A stretch of DNA of 64,000 bases from Anaerolineae bacterium (GTDB lineage: Bacteria > Chloroflexota > Anaerolineae > B4-G1 > SLSP01), in contig JAPKMR010000007.1 of assembly GCA_026645815.1 (NCBI GenBank), positions 49,029 through 113,028 on the forward strand, given 5' to 3'. A program made the position numbers and the translations under genes. Positions 51,528 to 60,350 of the stretch are shown here, piece after piece. The notes under the pieces are model-generated. The model had not been told where the DNA came from and did not search any database. It saw only the letters and a list, made by a program, of their open reading frames with translations. The first letter of the stretch is position 1. Every line of letters starts with the position of its first letter.

Positions 51528-53837
51528 ATGGATCAGAAGGAACTGCGCGAGCTGGAATCTCAATGTATTCAGGAACACGCGCCGCCCTGTACAGCGGCGT
51601 GCCCATTGCACGTAGATGTGCGTGGCGTTTTAGCCGCTTTGGCTAATGAAGATTTCGATGCGGCATTGCAGTCACTGGTCAAGCGGCTTCCCTTTCCCGG
51701 AATCATCGGTCGCGTCTGCGAGCAGCCCTGTCGTAGCGTTTGCAACCGCAAGGATGTGGGGGAGGCGCTAGAAATTGCAGCACTAGAGCGCGCCTGTGCC
51801 ACTTTTGGGACGCTTTCGGGTTCTGCCCGGCGCATTCCACCGCGTGGGAAGCGTGTGGCGGTGATTGGGGGTGGCTTGAGTGGCGTCATGACGGCATTAT
51901 TGCTAACACGGAAGGCGCACAGTGTGACGCTCTTCGAGGCCACAGAGCGCCTGGGTGGCGCCCTGTGGCTCACGCCGGAGGATTTGTTGCCGCGCGAGGT
52001 GCTGGTAGCGGAGTTGGAATTGGCCGTGCGCGATGTGGATCTGCGAATGCAGCATCCGGTGGCAGTTCCTGACCTGGAATCCTTGCGCGCGGAGTATGAC
52101 GCAATCTATCTGGGGGTGGGGAGCTCTGCGACGGGCGATTTTGGTGCTTTGCTGGCGGAGGTAGATTCTTTAACTCTGGCAACGCCGAGAATGGGGATTT
52201 TTGCCGGCGGGCGTGCAACTTCGGAAACGCCCGGTTTCATTGACTCGCTCAGCAGCGGGCATCGCGCGGCGATCTCCATTGACCGCTATCTTCAGAAGGC
52301 TTCACTCACAGCCTCGCGCGATAACGAAGGATCGTATACGACCCGGCTATTCACCAATCTGGAGGGAGTGGCACCAACGCCCGCAGTAATTCCTGCTACA
52401 CCAGTCTTGGGCTATACCCGCGCCGAAGCTGTGGCGGAGGCTCGGCGTTGTATTCAGTGCGAGTGCATGGAATGTGTCAAGGTCTGCGCTTATCTCCAGC
52501 ACTTTGGCAGTTATCCCAAACAGTACTTGCGCCAGATTTACAACAACCTGTCCATCGTGATGGGTGAGAGACATTTCAATATCCTGATCAACTCGTGCAG
52601 CTTATGTGGACTGTGCGGCGAGGTGTGCCCTGAGGGGTTGAACATGGCGCCGGTGTGCCGTGACGCCCGGCAGTTGATGGTAACGCAGAAACGGATGCCG
52701 CCCTCGGCGCATGACTTTGCCCTGCGTGATATGGCTTTTAGCAACAGCTCGACGGCGGCGCTGGCACGCTGCGCTCCGGGGACTGAACGCTGTGATTACA
52801 TTTTCTTCCCAGGCTGTCAATTGGATGCTTCAGCGCCAGAGCACGTGATGCAGGTGTATGATTATCTGCACAAGACTTTGCCCAATGTGGGGCTTCTGCT
52901 GCGGTGTTGCGGCGCACCCGCTGATTGGGCCGGGCGCCGTGATCTCTTCGAGGAGACCGTTGCGGCTTTCCGCGCAGATTATGCGGCGCTGGGCGGTGGG
53001 ACGGTTATTCTGGCGTGCTCTACCTGCTACCAGATGTTCAAAACGCATCTGCCGGATGTGCCGGTGGTTTCGTTGTGGGAGATTTTCGACACCTATGGTT
53101 TGCCAGAACATGTGCCTTTGATTCAACCGCCGGCATTGGCAATCCACGATCCTTGTACTACACGTTACGAAAGTGGTGTGCAGGACAGTGCCCGGAACGT
53201 ACTGTCCACTTTGGGTTGTGAGATTGAAGAGTTGCCATTGAACCGTGAGCACACGGAGTGCTGTAGTTATGGTGGCTTGATGTGGTTGGCAAATCGCTCA
53301 CTGGCGGAGACCGTGGTGCAGCGCCGTATCGCTGAGCACCCGGCGGATTATGTGACCTATTGCGCCATGTGTCGTGATTTCTTTGCGGATCAAGGGAAAC
53401 CTACATTGCACGTGCTGGATGTGCTTTTTGAGCGCGATTTGCCGGCGCGGGCGATGCGCCCGGGTCCACGTTTCTCGCAACGCCATGATAATCGGGCGTG
53501 GTTGAAACGCACTTTGTTAGCTGATGTCTGGGAGGAGACGATGGGCGAAGTCCAAGCTGCGACCGTTCCCTTGCACTTCGCGGAGGCTGTTGCCGAGCGA
53601 ATTGATCGAAGATTGATCCTTGAGGAGGATATTCGCGAGGTCATTGGCTATGTGGAACGCACCGGGAATTGCTTCCGCCACCCCAGTACCGGACACTTTT
53701 TGGCTTACTACAAACCTGCCAATGTGACCTATTGGGTAGAATACAGCCCCGCTGAGGATGGCTACACCATCTACAACGCTTACAGTCACCGGATGGAGAT
53801 TGTCATGCAGCCGAAAGCACAGGAGGCTCAAGAATGA
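51528..53837 (+). CDS. GltD-like flavoprotein fused to HdrD-like FeS/CCG module
   Basis: 769 residues. Order: Fer4_20-type N-terminus with four spaced Cys (APPCTAACPLHVDV, GRVCEQPCRSVCNR), an FAD-binding Rossmann motif VIGGGLSGVMTALLL at about 108, and a shortened flavin fold with no visible NAD(P) domain. Next come [4Fe-4S] motifs (CIQCECMECVKVC, CSLCGLCGEVCPEG) and two CCG modules (LRCCGAPA with CSTCYQMF; TECCSYGG with CAMCRDFF). A C-terminal 120-residue domain follows. This matches what I recall as the DVU_1558 family. It probably accepts Mop electrons. Confidence 0.88.
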   Translation: MDQKELRELESQCIQEHAPPCTAACPLHVDVRGVLAALANEDFDAALQSLVKRLPFPGIIGRVCEQPCRSVCNRKDVGEALEIAALERACATFGTLSGSARRIPPRGKRVAVIGGGLSGVMTALLLTRKAHSVTLFEATERLGGALWLTPEDLLPREVLVAELELAVRDVDLRMQHPVAVPDLESLRAEYDAIYLGVGSSATGDFGALLAEVDSLTLATPRMGIFAGGRATSETPGFIDSLSSGHRAAISIDRYLQKASLTASRDNEGSYTTRLFTNLEGVAPTPAVIPATPVLGYTRAEAVAEARRCIQCECMECVKVCAYLQHFGSYPKQYLRQIYNNLSIVMGERHFNILINSCSLCGLCGEVCPEGLNMAPVCRDARQLMVTQKRMPPSAHDFALRDMAFSNSSTAALARCAPGTERCDYIFFPGCQLDASAPEHVMQVYDYLHKTLPNVGLLLRCCGAPADWAGRRDLFEETVAAFRADYAALGGGTVILACSTCYQMFKTHLPDVPVVSLWEIFDTYGLPEHVPLIQPPALAIHDPCTTRYESGVQDSARNVLSTLGCEIEELPLNREHTECCSYGGLMWLANRSLAETVVQRRIAEHPADYVTYCAMCRDFFADQGKPTLHVLDVLFERDLPARAMRPGPRFSQRHDNRAWLKRTLLADVWEETMGEVQAATVPLHFAEAVAERIDRRLILEEDIREVIGYVERTGNCFRHPSTGHFLAYYKPANVTYWVEYSPAEDGYTIYNAYSHRMEIVMQPKAQEAQE

Positions 53838-54043
53838 GTATGCCTTCTCCAACCACAGAGGTCCCCTGGATTTGTAGCCGCTGTGGCGCACCACTGACTT
53901 TGGGTAAGATTGAGATTGCTTATCTGGGTAGCGCCTTCCCGGTGGAACTCTGGCATTGTGCGCATTGTGGTTTGGTCCTAATTCCCGAGGAATTGGCGCT
54001 CGGTCGCATGGTAGAAGTCGAGAAGATGTTGGAGGATAAGTAG
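53834..54043 (+). CDS. Small CxxC redox/zinc-ribbon protein (DVU_1557-like)
   Basis: 69 residues with two CxxC pairs (ICSRCGAPLTLGKIE and HCAHCGLVLIPE), a rubredoxin- or zinc-ribbon-like site. The start overlaps the previous stop by ATGA, so translation is coupled. From memory NCBI calls the corresponding Desulfovibrio family a redox protein. It could shuttle electrons or bind a metal for the complex. The role is unknown. Confidence 0.8.
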   Translation: MSMPSPTTEVPWICSRCGAPLTLGKIEIAYLGSAFPVELWHCAHCGLVLIPEELALGRMVEVEKMLEDK

Positions 54044-54047
54044 CCAG

Positions 54048-54758
54048 GTGGGTGATAGTGTAAGCTGTGTTTATGAGCAGCGCGCTATCCGCCAGGTGGC
54101 GGGCGACGTTATTCGCCCTGGTGGATTGGCGCTTACGCGCCACGCGCTATCCCTGGCAGCGCTTCAGGAGGGGGCGCCGCTGCTCGATGTGGGATGCGGC
54201 GTGGGGTCCACGGTGGCGCTCTGCCGTGAGGAATTTGCACTGCGGGCGGTGGGGCTAGACCTTTCTACGGTTTTACTTTGTGAAGGGCACACTCACGTCC
54301 CGGCGCGTCCTTTGTTACAGGCGATGGCTCAGCAACTGCCATTTGCCTCGGGGACCTTTGCTGCGGTAATGGCGGAGTGCAGCCTTTCCCTTATGCCGGA
54401 TTGGAGCGCAATGCTGGGGGAGCTGCGACGGGTGTTGCGACCGGGAGGATTAGCTATCATCAGTGATATCTATGTTGCCGCCGGCGTTGCTGCGCCGCCA
54501 CCTGAATCTACTTTGCGGTGTTGTTTGAACGGCGCGCGCTCTAGAGATGAGATCGAGGGGTTGCTCGCGGCACAGGGGTTAGCGCTGCTATTCTGGGAGG
54601 ATCATACACCAGCGTTGAGGCAGTTTGCGGCTCGACTAGTTTGGCAGCATGGCTCACTACAGTCGTTCTGGGCCTGCGCCGGGGCGAAAGAAGGCGATAT
54701 CGCCGCGTTCCCTGCAAAGCCTGGCTATTTCTTGCTTGTGGCGCGTCATGCTGGATAA
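54048..54758 (+). CDS. SAM-dependent methyltransferase (DVU_1556-like)
   Basis: 236 residues, GTG start 54048 with GGAGG 12 bases upstream. The class I methyltransferase core shows LLDVGCGVGSTV (SAM loop), AVGLDLS (acidic residue for the ribose), a QQLPFASGTFAAVMAECSLS middle, and RVLRPGGLAIISD. The substrate is not readable. It lies 4 bp after the small CxxC gene. The next two genes, a C-GCAxxG-C-C protein and a radical SAM protein, suggest a modification pathway rather than general metabolism. Confidence 0.88.
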   Translation: MGDSVSCVYEQRAIRQVAGDVIRPGGLALTRHALSLAALQEGAPLLDVGCGVGSTVALCREEFALRAVGLDLSTVLLCEGHTHVPARPLLQAMAQQLPFASGTFAAVMAECSLSLMPDWSAMLGELRRVLRPGGLAIISDIYVAAGVAAPPPESTLRCCLNGARSRDEIEGLLAAQGLALLFWEDHTPALRQFAARLVWQHGSLQSFWACAGAKEGDIAAFPAKPGYFLLVARHAG

Positions 54759-54791
54759 TCTATACATCGCGAGTGCAGAACAGGAGTGATG

Positions 54792-55235
54792 ATGATGGAT
54801 GATTTGATGCTGCAAATGGCCCGATACAAGCAGCAGGGTTTCTATTGCAGCCAAATTCTAGTGCTTTTTGGATTGGAGAACCTGGGTAGGGAGAATCCTG
54901 ATTTGGTGCGCACGATGCACGGATTGGCAAGGGGGCTGGGCTCGGGCGAAGTCTGTGGCGCGTTGACAGGCGGGGTAGCACTGTTGAGTCTCTATGCCGG
55001 GTGTGGCGAATCTGGTGCTCAGGAGGACCCGCGCCTGGGCGTGATGTTGCAGGATTTTGTTGCGTGGTTCAAAGAGACTTATGGCGTGCCCTTTGGCGGT
55101 ATTCGTTGCGCTGAAATCCTGGGCGATGACCCACGGAACCAGAATCGCTGTGGGCAGATGGTGCTGGGCGTCTACGAAAAAGTGACAGCTTTGCTCATCG
55201 AAAACGGTTTCGACCTCTACGGATTGGAAGAATGA
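54792..55235 (+). CDS. C-GCAxxG-C-C family protein (DVU_1555-like)
   Basis: 147 residues. CSQILVLFGLE, then GLGSGEVCGALTGGVALLSLYAG (the G-x-CGAxxG core), and single Cys in GIRCAEIL and NQNRCGQMV form the C_GCAxxG_C_C pattern of a putative redox/metal protein family whose function is unknown. Four ATG/GTG codons in a row follow AGGAG. 54792 or 54795 gives normal spacing. The stop overlaps the radical SAM start by ATGA. Confidence 0.88.
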   Translation: MMDDLMLQMARYKQQGFYCSQILVLFGLENLGRENPDLVRTMHGLARGLGSGEVCGALTGGVALLSLYAGCGESGAQEDPRLGVMLQDFVAWFKETYGVPFGGIRCAEILGDDPRNQNRCGQMVLGVYEKVTALLIENGFDLYGLEE

Positions 55236-56590
55236 CCCACGGGGTGATTCTGGCGACAACGCAGAGCGTTTGCCCTGAATGCTTGCGTCGCATCACAGCA
55301 TGGCGTGTGCAGCGCGGTTCCGACGTTTATCTGGTAAAAACCTGCGAGGAGCATGGTACCTTCGAGACCATCATCTGGCGTGGCGAACCGGGGCATGCTT
55401 CCTGGGTGCGTATCAAGACTCCCAGCCCCCCAGAGACCCCGCTTACTGTGGTGGGGGAGGGTTGTCCCTTCGATTGCGGTCTTTGCCCGGAGCACCGTCA
55501 ACAGACCTGCACTGCGTTGCTGGAAGTGACGCAGCGCTGCAACCTGGCATGTGATTTTTGCTTTGCTTCCGCTAACAGCGACTTGGCAGATCCAGATCTC
55601 GCGACCATTGAAGGGTGGTACCGCAGTGTGCTACGCACGGGTGTGACTGCGAATGTACAGATCTCTGGTGGCGAGCCTACGGTGCGTGATGATTTGCCCG
55701 CCATTGTGGCATTGGGGCGCGACCTGGGTTTTGGCTTCATCCAGGTGAACACCAATGGTTTGCGCTTTGCTCAGGATCCAGATTACGTCGCAGCGTTGAA
55801 GGCTGCTGGACTCGGCTCAGTGTTCCTGCAATTTGACGGGACTGACGATGCCATCTATCGAGCGCTGCGTGGTCGCGCATTGCTGGCGGAAAAGGAAGCT
55901 GCTATCGCAGCATGCACGAAGCAAGACCTGGGTGTGATTCTTGTCCCCACGCTGGTGCCGGGCGTCAATGTTCATGCTATTGGCGACATTGTGCGTTTCG
56001 CCCTGGCGCATACTCCCGTGGTGCGCGGCGTGCATTTTCAGCCGGTGAGCTACTTTGGGCGCTACCCTGCTGCTCCTACAGATGCTTCCCGGATTACCTT
56101 GCCGGAGGTTATCCGCGCCCTGGAGGTGCAAACCGAAGGCTTGGTGCGGGTTGCGAACTTTATTCCACCGGGCTGCGAGAATGCGTTGTGCTCCTTCCAT
56201 GGCAATTTCGTGCAGCTTGAAGATGGACGTCTACATGCCTGGACGCAACACCAACCACGCACATGTTGCTGCAAGCCTAAGCCCGCCGCTGAGGGCGCGG
56301 CGGAAGCACGCTCCTTTGTGGCTCATCAATGGCGAGCGCCAGAGTTGGCACCTGAATCGAAAGGACCGAGCCTCGGCGGTTGGGATGCGCTATTGGAACG
56401 TGCTAAGACCCATGTTTTCTGTATTTCCGGTATGGCTTTTCAGGATGCCTGGACGCTAGACCTGGAGCGCCTGCGTGATTGTTGTATTCACACGGTGGCG
56501 CCTGATGGACGACTCATACCTTTTTGTGCGTACAACCTCACTGCGCGCGATGGCAAAACGCTCTATCGCCAGGTGGCAGCGGAAGGTTAG
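55232..56590 (+). CDS. Radical SAM protein (TrsS/DVU_1554-like)
   Basis: 452 residues. An N-terminal Cys-rich region (SVCPECLRRI, GCPFDCGLCPEH) precedes the radical SAM cluster motif CNLACDFCFA, followed by ISGGEPTVRDD (GGEP motif) and VNTNG. The C-terminal part carries many Cys, including CCCKPKP, CISGM, and RDCCIHTV followed by FCAYN, probably ligands of extra FeS clusters. Homologues I recall as TrsS exist as selenoproteins. Here the reading frame is all Cys with no in-frame stop. It should use SAM radicals to modify a peptide, cofactor or small molecule. The target is unknown. Confidence 0.88.
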   Translation: MTHGVILATTQSVCPECLRRITAWRVQRGSDVYLVKTCEEHGTFETIIWRGEPGHASWVRIKTPSPPETPLTVVGEGCPFDCGLCPEHRQQTCTALLEVTQRCNLACDFCFASANSDLADPDLATIEGWYRSVLRTGVTANVQISGGEPTVRDDLPAIVALGRDLGFGFIQVNTNGLRFAQDPDYVAALKAAGLGSVFLQFDGTDDAIYRALRGRALLAEKEAAIAACTKQDLGVILVPTLVPGVNVHAIGDIVRFALAHTPVVRGVHFQPVSYFGRYPAAPTDASRITLPEVIRALEVQTEGLVRVANFIPPGCENALCSFHGNFVQLEDGRLHAWTQHQPRTCCCKPKPAAEGAAEARSFVAHQWRAPELAPESKGPSLGGWDALLERAKTHVFCISGMAFQDAWTLDLERLRDCCIHTVAPDGRLIPFCAYNLTARDGKTLYRQVAAEG

Positions 56591-56592
56591 CG

Positions 56593-57912
56593 ATGAAAGC
56601 AACGCCATTGACGCCGTTGGAACCCTGGATCAGACGCAAGATGGGGGGACGTTCCGGTGCATTCGAACCTCTCCGGCGTGTGGATCTCGAGGCGTACCAA
56701 CTCGCTGCGCTGCGTGAGACCCTGGTTTGGGTAAAGCAGCGCAATGCCTTTTACCGTGCTCATCTGGCTACGGCGCCTGCAACGGTAGAGACGTTGGAAG
56801 ATTGGAACATGATTCCATTTCTTACTGCTGATGATCTGCGTGCGGAACCGCAACGCCTGGTCTGCGTCTCTCAGGGGGATATCGCCCGTGTGGTGACGCT
56901 GGACACATCGGGAACGATGGGTCAGCCCAAACGGTTATATTTCACGGCTGAGGAACAGGAACTGACGGTGGACTTCTTCCAGGTTGGAATGTCTACCTTC
57001 ACCGTGCCGGGCGATCGGGTCGTGATTCTGCTGCCTTATGCGCGTCCCGGAAGTGTGGGGAATCTGCTGGCATTGGCGCTGGCGCGTATGGGCGTGGAGG
57101 GAATCTGCCATGGTCCTGTGAGCGATATTGCGGAGACGTTGGCGCTTCTGGAGACTACCAGGGCGAATGGGTTGGTGGGCATCCCGGCGCAGGTGTTGGC
57201 TTTAGCACGCGCGTCGCAGCCGAAAGGTGGGTTTGCCCCCCGCTTTGCGCTTCTTACCACAGATCACGTGCCTGCTGCCATTGTGAGTGCTGTGGAAGGT
57301 GCATGGGGTTGCACTGTCTACAATCATTACGGTATGACGGAAATGGGGTTGGGGGGTGGTGTGGACTGCGCGGCGCGACGCGGCTATCATTTGCGCGAGG
57401 CCGACCTTTACGTAGAGATTGTGGATGTTGCGGGGAAACCGGTAGCGCCTGGGGAATATGGGGAGATTGTCTTTACTACGCTTACGCGCCGCGGGATGCC
57501 GCTATTGCGATATCGCACGGGTGATTGGGGGCGTTTTCTGCCGGATTCGTGCCCGTGTGGAACGGTGCTCAAGACGCTGGAGCATGTTAGCTGCCGGCTT
57601 GCTGACAGGGTGCTGGTAGGAACTGAGGTATTGTCGTTAGCGGCGTTAAGTGAAGCGCTCTTCGCCTTGGATGGGGTGGTGGATTTTACGGCGACATTAG
57701 ATCGTAGTGCCGGTCAGAACGTGCTTTTGATTCGCGTAGTCGCAGTTACTGAGGTTCCGGCGCGTGCAGTATTGCTGGCACTGCCAGTGATAGCGAATGC
57801 TATAGCGATAGAAGGCTTGCGATTGGAGGTCACTATGGTGCCGGTTGCGCCGGAAGAGGGTTATGTCCCGATGCCGGCGAAGCGCCACTTCAGGGTGGTG
57901 GGGAGTGGATGA
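56593..57912 (+). CDS. PaaK-like AMP-dependent CoA ligase (DVU_1553-like)
   Basis: 439 residues from the ATG at 56593, 3 bases after the radical SAM stop. Adenylate-forming core: TLDTSGTMGQPKRLYFT (P-loop), NHYGMTEMGLGG (A5), and YRTGDWGRFLPDSCPCG, where the two Cys are typical of phenylacetate-CoA-ligase relatives. It activates a carboxylate as acyl-AMP and then a thioester. Since Mop makes carboxylic acids from aldehydes, this enzyme may take up the Mop product, but it could also load an acyl group on the unknown metabolite of the cluster. Confidence 0.88.
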   Translation: MKATPLTPLEPWIRRKMGGRSGAFEPLRRVDLEAYQLAALRETLVWVKQRNAFYRAHLATAPATVETLEDWNMIPFLTADDLRAEPQRLVCVSQGDIARVVTLDTSGTMGQPKRLYFTAEEQELTVDFFQVGMSTFTVPGDRVVILLPYARPGSVGNLLALALARMGVEGICHGPVSDIAETLALLETTRANGLVGIPAQVLALARASQPKGGFAPRFALLTTDHVPAAIVSAVEGAWGCTVYNHYGMTEMGLGGGVDCAARRGYHLREADLYVEIVDVAGKPVAPGEYGEIVFTTLTRRGMPLLRYRTGDWGRFLPDSCPCGTVLKTLEHVSCRLADRVLVGTEVLSLAALSEALFALDGVVDFTATLDRSAGQNVLLIRVVAVTEVPARAVLLALPVIANAIAIEGLRLEVTMVPVAPEEGYVPMPAKRHFRVVGSG

Positions 57913-57983
57913 CTGTCTCCATTACCACCGCTCTTTATCGTTCGTCTTGTTGTCTGAACTTCATTGATAGGGGGAGGTAGGCA

Positions 57984-58823
57984 TTGGAACTCGTGACAGA
58001 TTGGCTCGAGTTATGGCGTCAGTTGGTGGAAGCCCAACGTGAGGGATGGCGAGTCGAGGGAAGGGCTGATGCTGATGTGTGGCGCGCCAAGGCGCGTGCT
58101 TATCATGAGACTGTAATGCGGCGCTGGGCAACGCCGGATTCCAGTCGTGATTTCATCGCTGCTGATTTGAGTGTGCATGGCAGCGATACGGTAGTTGATG
58201 TGGGCGCCGGCAGTGGCTCATGGACGGTGTTTCTGGCGAGGATGGCGCGTCATGTTACGGCGATTGACCCTTCGCCAGCCATGCTAGAGGTGCTGCATGA
58301 GAATGTCGCGGCGGCAGGACTCTCCAATGTGAGTGTCATGGAGGGAGGGTGGTTGCAAGTAGATGTGGCGCCGCACGACGTGGTATTTTGTTCTCACGCG
58401 ATCTATGGCACGGCAGATATTGAGGCATTTGTGCGAAAGATGGAAGCTGCGGCACGGCGGCGGTGTTATTTGTTGTTGCGCACGCCTCTGCCTAACGGGG
58501 TCATGGCTGAGGCGGCGCGTCGCATTTGGGGACAGCCCTATGATAGCGCGAATTTCCAGGTGGCGTACAATGCACTGCTGCAGATGGGGATTTGTGCCAA
58601 CGTGGTCTTTGAGGACAGTGGTTGCTGGCAGCCCTGGACAAGTGCCAGTTTGGATGAGGCTCTGGCGGATGCGAAACGCCGCTTTGGGCTGGAAGCGACT
58701 TCCGAGTATGACGCGTTTCTTTGGGATTTGTTAAACCGGCGATTGGTGCGCGAGCAGGAGCAGTTAGTGTGGCCAAGTGCCACACGTTCCGCGCTGGTTT
58801 ATTGGGATGTACAGGCTTTGTGA
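57984..58823 (+). CDS. Second SAM-dependent methyltransferase
   Basis: 279 residues, TTG start at 57984 preceded by GGGGGAGG (no ATG is available nearby). An N-terminal helical part (about 1-60) precedes VVDVGAGSGSWTVFLAR (SAM loop), TAIDPSPAM, and YLLLRTPLP. It differs from the methyltransferase at 54048 in length and has an extended C-terminus with CWQPWTS. The two enzymes probably methylate different sites or compounds. It is coupled to the next small gene by an ATG overlapping its TGA. Confidence 0.86.
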   Translation: MELVTDWLELWRQLVEAQREGWRVEGRADADVWRAKARAYHETVMRRWATPDSSRDFIAADLSVHGSDTVVDVGAGSGSWTVFLARMARHVTAIDPSPAMLEVLHENVAAAGLSNVSVMEGGWLQVDVAPHDVVFCSHAIYGTADIEAFVRKMEAAARRRCYLLLRTPLPNGVMAEAARRIWGQPYDSANFQVAYNALLQMGICANVVFEDSGCWQPWTSASLDEALADAKRRFGLEATSEYDAFLWDLLNRRLVREQEQLVWPSATRSALVYWDVQAL

Positions 58824-59059
58824 TGGAGATTTTATCTTATGCTGAGGCAGTGCATTTGTTTGAGCAGTGGGGCTTCCGGGTGGAGTCTGGACCTCGTGCT
58901 GGGGAGGTGACGCTGATCCTCGAAACGCCTGAGGGACGCACTTACGCGGTGCACCCGGTGGAATTGTTGCCGCAGATGGCGGCATCAGCCCTGGCGGTGC
59001 GATGGCACAATGGGGTCGGCGCGCAGGCAGCGACTGGAGTGCAGCTCTGCCGGCATTAG
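58823..59059 (+). CDS. Small protein of unknown function at the operon end
   Basis: 78 residues. The start is inside the previous stop (TGATG), so it is translationally coupled and very likely real. The sequence is acidic-hydrophobic with mixed strands (VESGPRAGEVTLILETPEGRTYAVHPVELLPQMA). It has no Cys before the final VQLCRH and no recognisable motif. It could be a chaperone or assembly subunit for the preceding enzymes. It is followed by a strong terminator. Confidence 0.65.
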   Translation: MEILSYAEAVHLFEQWGFRVESGPRAGEVTLILETPEGRTYAVHPVELLPQMAASALAVRWHNGVGAQAATGVQLCRH

Positions 59060-59077
59060 TTTGCGGTAAAGGAAAAC

Positions 59078-59112
59078 CTATCGCGGGGCAGGTCGAACCT
59101 GTCCCGCGATAG
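59078..59112. terminator. Hairpin ending the mop operon
   Basis: CTATCGCGGGGCAGGT (59078-59093) pairs with ACCTGTCCCGCGATAG (59097-59112) with one G-U pair. It also faces the convergent gene at 59151-59525. Confidence 0.85.
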
Positions 59113-59150
59113 AGTTTATTTAGTGTAGAACTTGGATGATGGCTGCGCGT

Positions 59151-59525
59151 TTAGTCGAGCATCTGACCTAGCTGCGCGATTAGATGGTCGGCAATCTGTT
59201 CATAGGGAATGCTTGTGGGCCATTCAGCCTGGAATTTCCAATCCGGCAGAAGGTGCAGCTGCAGCGTCTCTTCATGCCAGGATAAACAGACTCCGTAGAG
59301 GTAGCTCTGCGGGGGTTTCTGCGTTCCCGGCTTTGGCGGGGTGCAGGGGGTATCGCGTGCTCGCTCGATAGCCCGCGCTAGCTGGGTCGAGAGTGATCGC
59401 CCGCGTGTCAAGCTGATGCGTGGTAGGGGTTGAAGTGCTACCCACTCGTTATCTGGTTCATGGCACATGGGGATGATGATGAAGCCTCGTCCACTGGCGT
59501 AGATGTAGATTTTCCGTTCGTTCAT
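59151..59525 (-). CDS. Hypothetical protein at the 3' end of the ABC operon
   Basis: 124 residues from the ATG at 59525 (a TTG at 59549 is possible). The protein is moderately acidic with RKIYIYASGRGFIIIPM at the start and a W-rich C-terminal half (CLSWHEETLQLHLLPDW, FQAEWPTSIPYEQI). No family is recognised. It lies 36 bp after the ABC ATPase and is probably in the same transcript. It is mostly opposite a shadow ORF (59132-59371, plus strand). No signal or membrane segment is visible. Confidence 0.6.
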   Translation of the reverse strand: MNERKIYIYASGRGFIIIPMCHEPDNEWVALQPLPRISLTRGRSLSTQLARAIERARDTPCTPPKPGTQKPPQSYLYGVCLSWHEETLQLHLLPDWKFQAEWPTSIPYEQIADHLIAQLGQMLD

Positions 59526-59561
59526 TGTACTTTTACCTGCCTTGTTCAATTTCGAAACCGC

Positions 59562-60338
59562 TTACTGTGCCAGAACAATGCGGTGACCTTCTACCTGCAT
59601 GACCTGGATAGGGACATTGTAAGTGCGGGTGAGATTCTCGGCGGTGAAGATGTCCTCAAGGGGTCCGGCAGCAAGCGCCTGACCTTCGCGCATCAGCACG
59701 ACGTAGTCAGCGAGGGCGGCAGCTAGATCTGGTTCGTGAGTGGTGAGGATAGCGGTGACGCCCGCGGCGACCTGTTCTTTTACCAATGAGAGCACCCGCC
59801 CTTTGTTTCCCAAGTCGAGGTGCGCCGTGGGTTCATCCAGCAGGAGCACCCGTGGTTCCTGTGCCAGAGCGCGCGCAAGCAACACCAGCTGGCGCTCTCC
59901 ACCACTTAAGGTTTGCAGCGGTCGCGTTGCCATTTCCGTTGCCCCTACCCGCGCCAGAGCGCTGTGAGCGATGGCAAAGTCTTCGGGGCGTGGCGATTCC
60001 AGCAGGCTGAGATAGGGCGCACGTCCCAAGAGCACATATTCTTGCACGGTAAAACTGAAAGGGATGGCTTCTTCCTGAGCCACAAGGCCCACCAGACGCC
60101 CCAACTCGCGCCGGGAATAACTGCGCTGGGGACGCTGCGCTAATAGCACGTCACCTGTAGCAGGTGTGAGTAAACCCAGAATCAGGTGGAGCAGGGTGGA
60201 CTTCCCGGCGCCGTTGGGACCAAGGATCGCCGTGATGGAACCGGGTGGAATTTCCAACGAGAGACCTTCAAAGACGGATATCTCGCGTCCGTCGTAGCGG
60301 AAATGAATGTTGGAGAGGGTGATGGGAATGGATGTCAT
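59562..60338 (-). CDS. FecE/BtuD-type ABC importer ATPase
   Basis: 258 residues. Walker A GPNGAGKST, Q-loop LVAQEEAIPFSF, signature LSGGERQ, Walker B VLLLDEPTAHLD and H-loop TTHEPDLA are intact. The type II importer family serves ferric siderophores, heme, cobalamin and also molybdate/tungstate (MolC-like). It follows the permease by 12 bp. Facing the molybdenum-enzyme operon, metal-oxyanion uptake is possible but unproven. Confidence 0.93.
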   Translation of the reverse strand: MTSIPITLSNIHFRYDGREISVFEGLSLEIPPGSITAILGPNGAGKSTLLHLILGLLTPATGDVLLAQRPQRSYSRRELGRLVGLVAQEEAIPFSFTVQEYVLLGRAPYLSLLESPRPEDFAIAHSALARVGATEMATRPLQTLSGGERQLVLLARALAQEPRVLLLDEPTAHLDLGNKGRVLSLVKEQVAAGVTAILTTHEPDLAAALADYVVLMREGQALAAGPLEDIFTAENLTRTYNVPIQVMQVEGHRIVLAQ

Positions 60339-60350
60339 TGTGCCTGACTC

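Noticed and set aside
55232-56590. Selenocysteine in the radical SAM protein
   Set aside because: Homologues I recall can be selenoproteins, but this frame has no in-frame TGA and no SECIS-like hairpin was seen.
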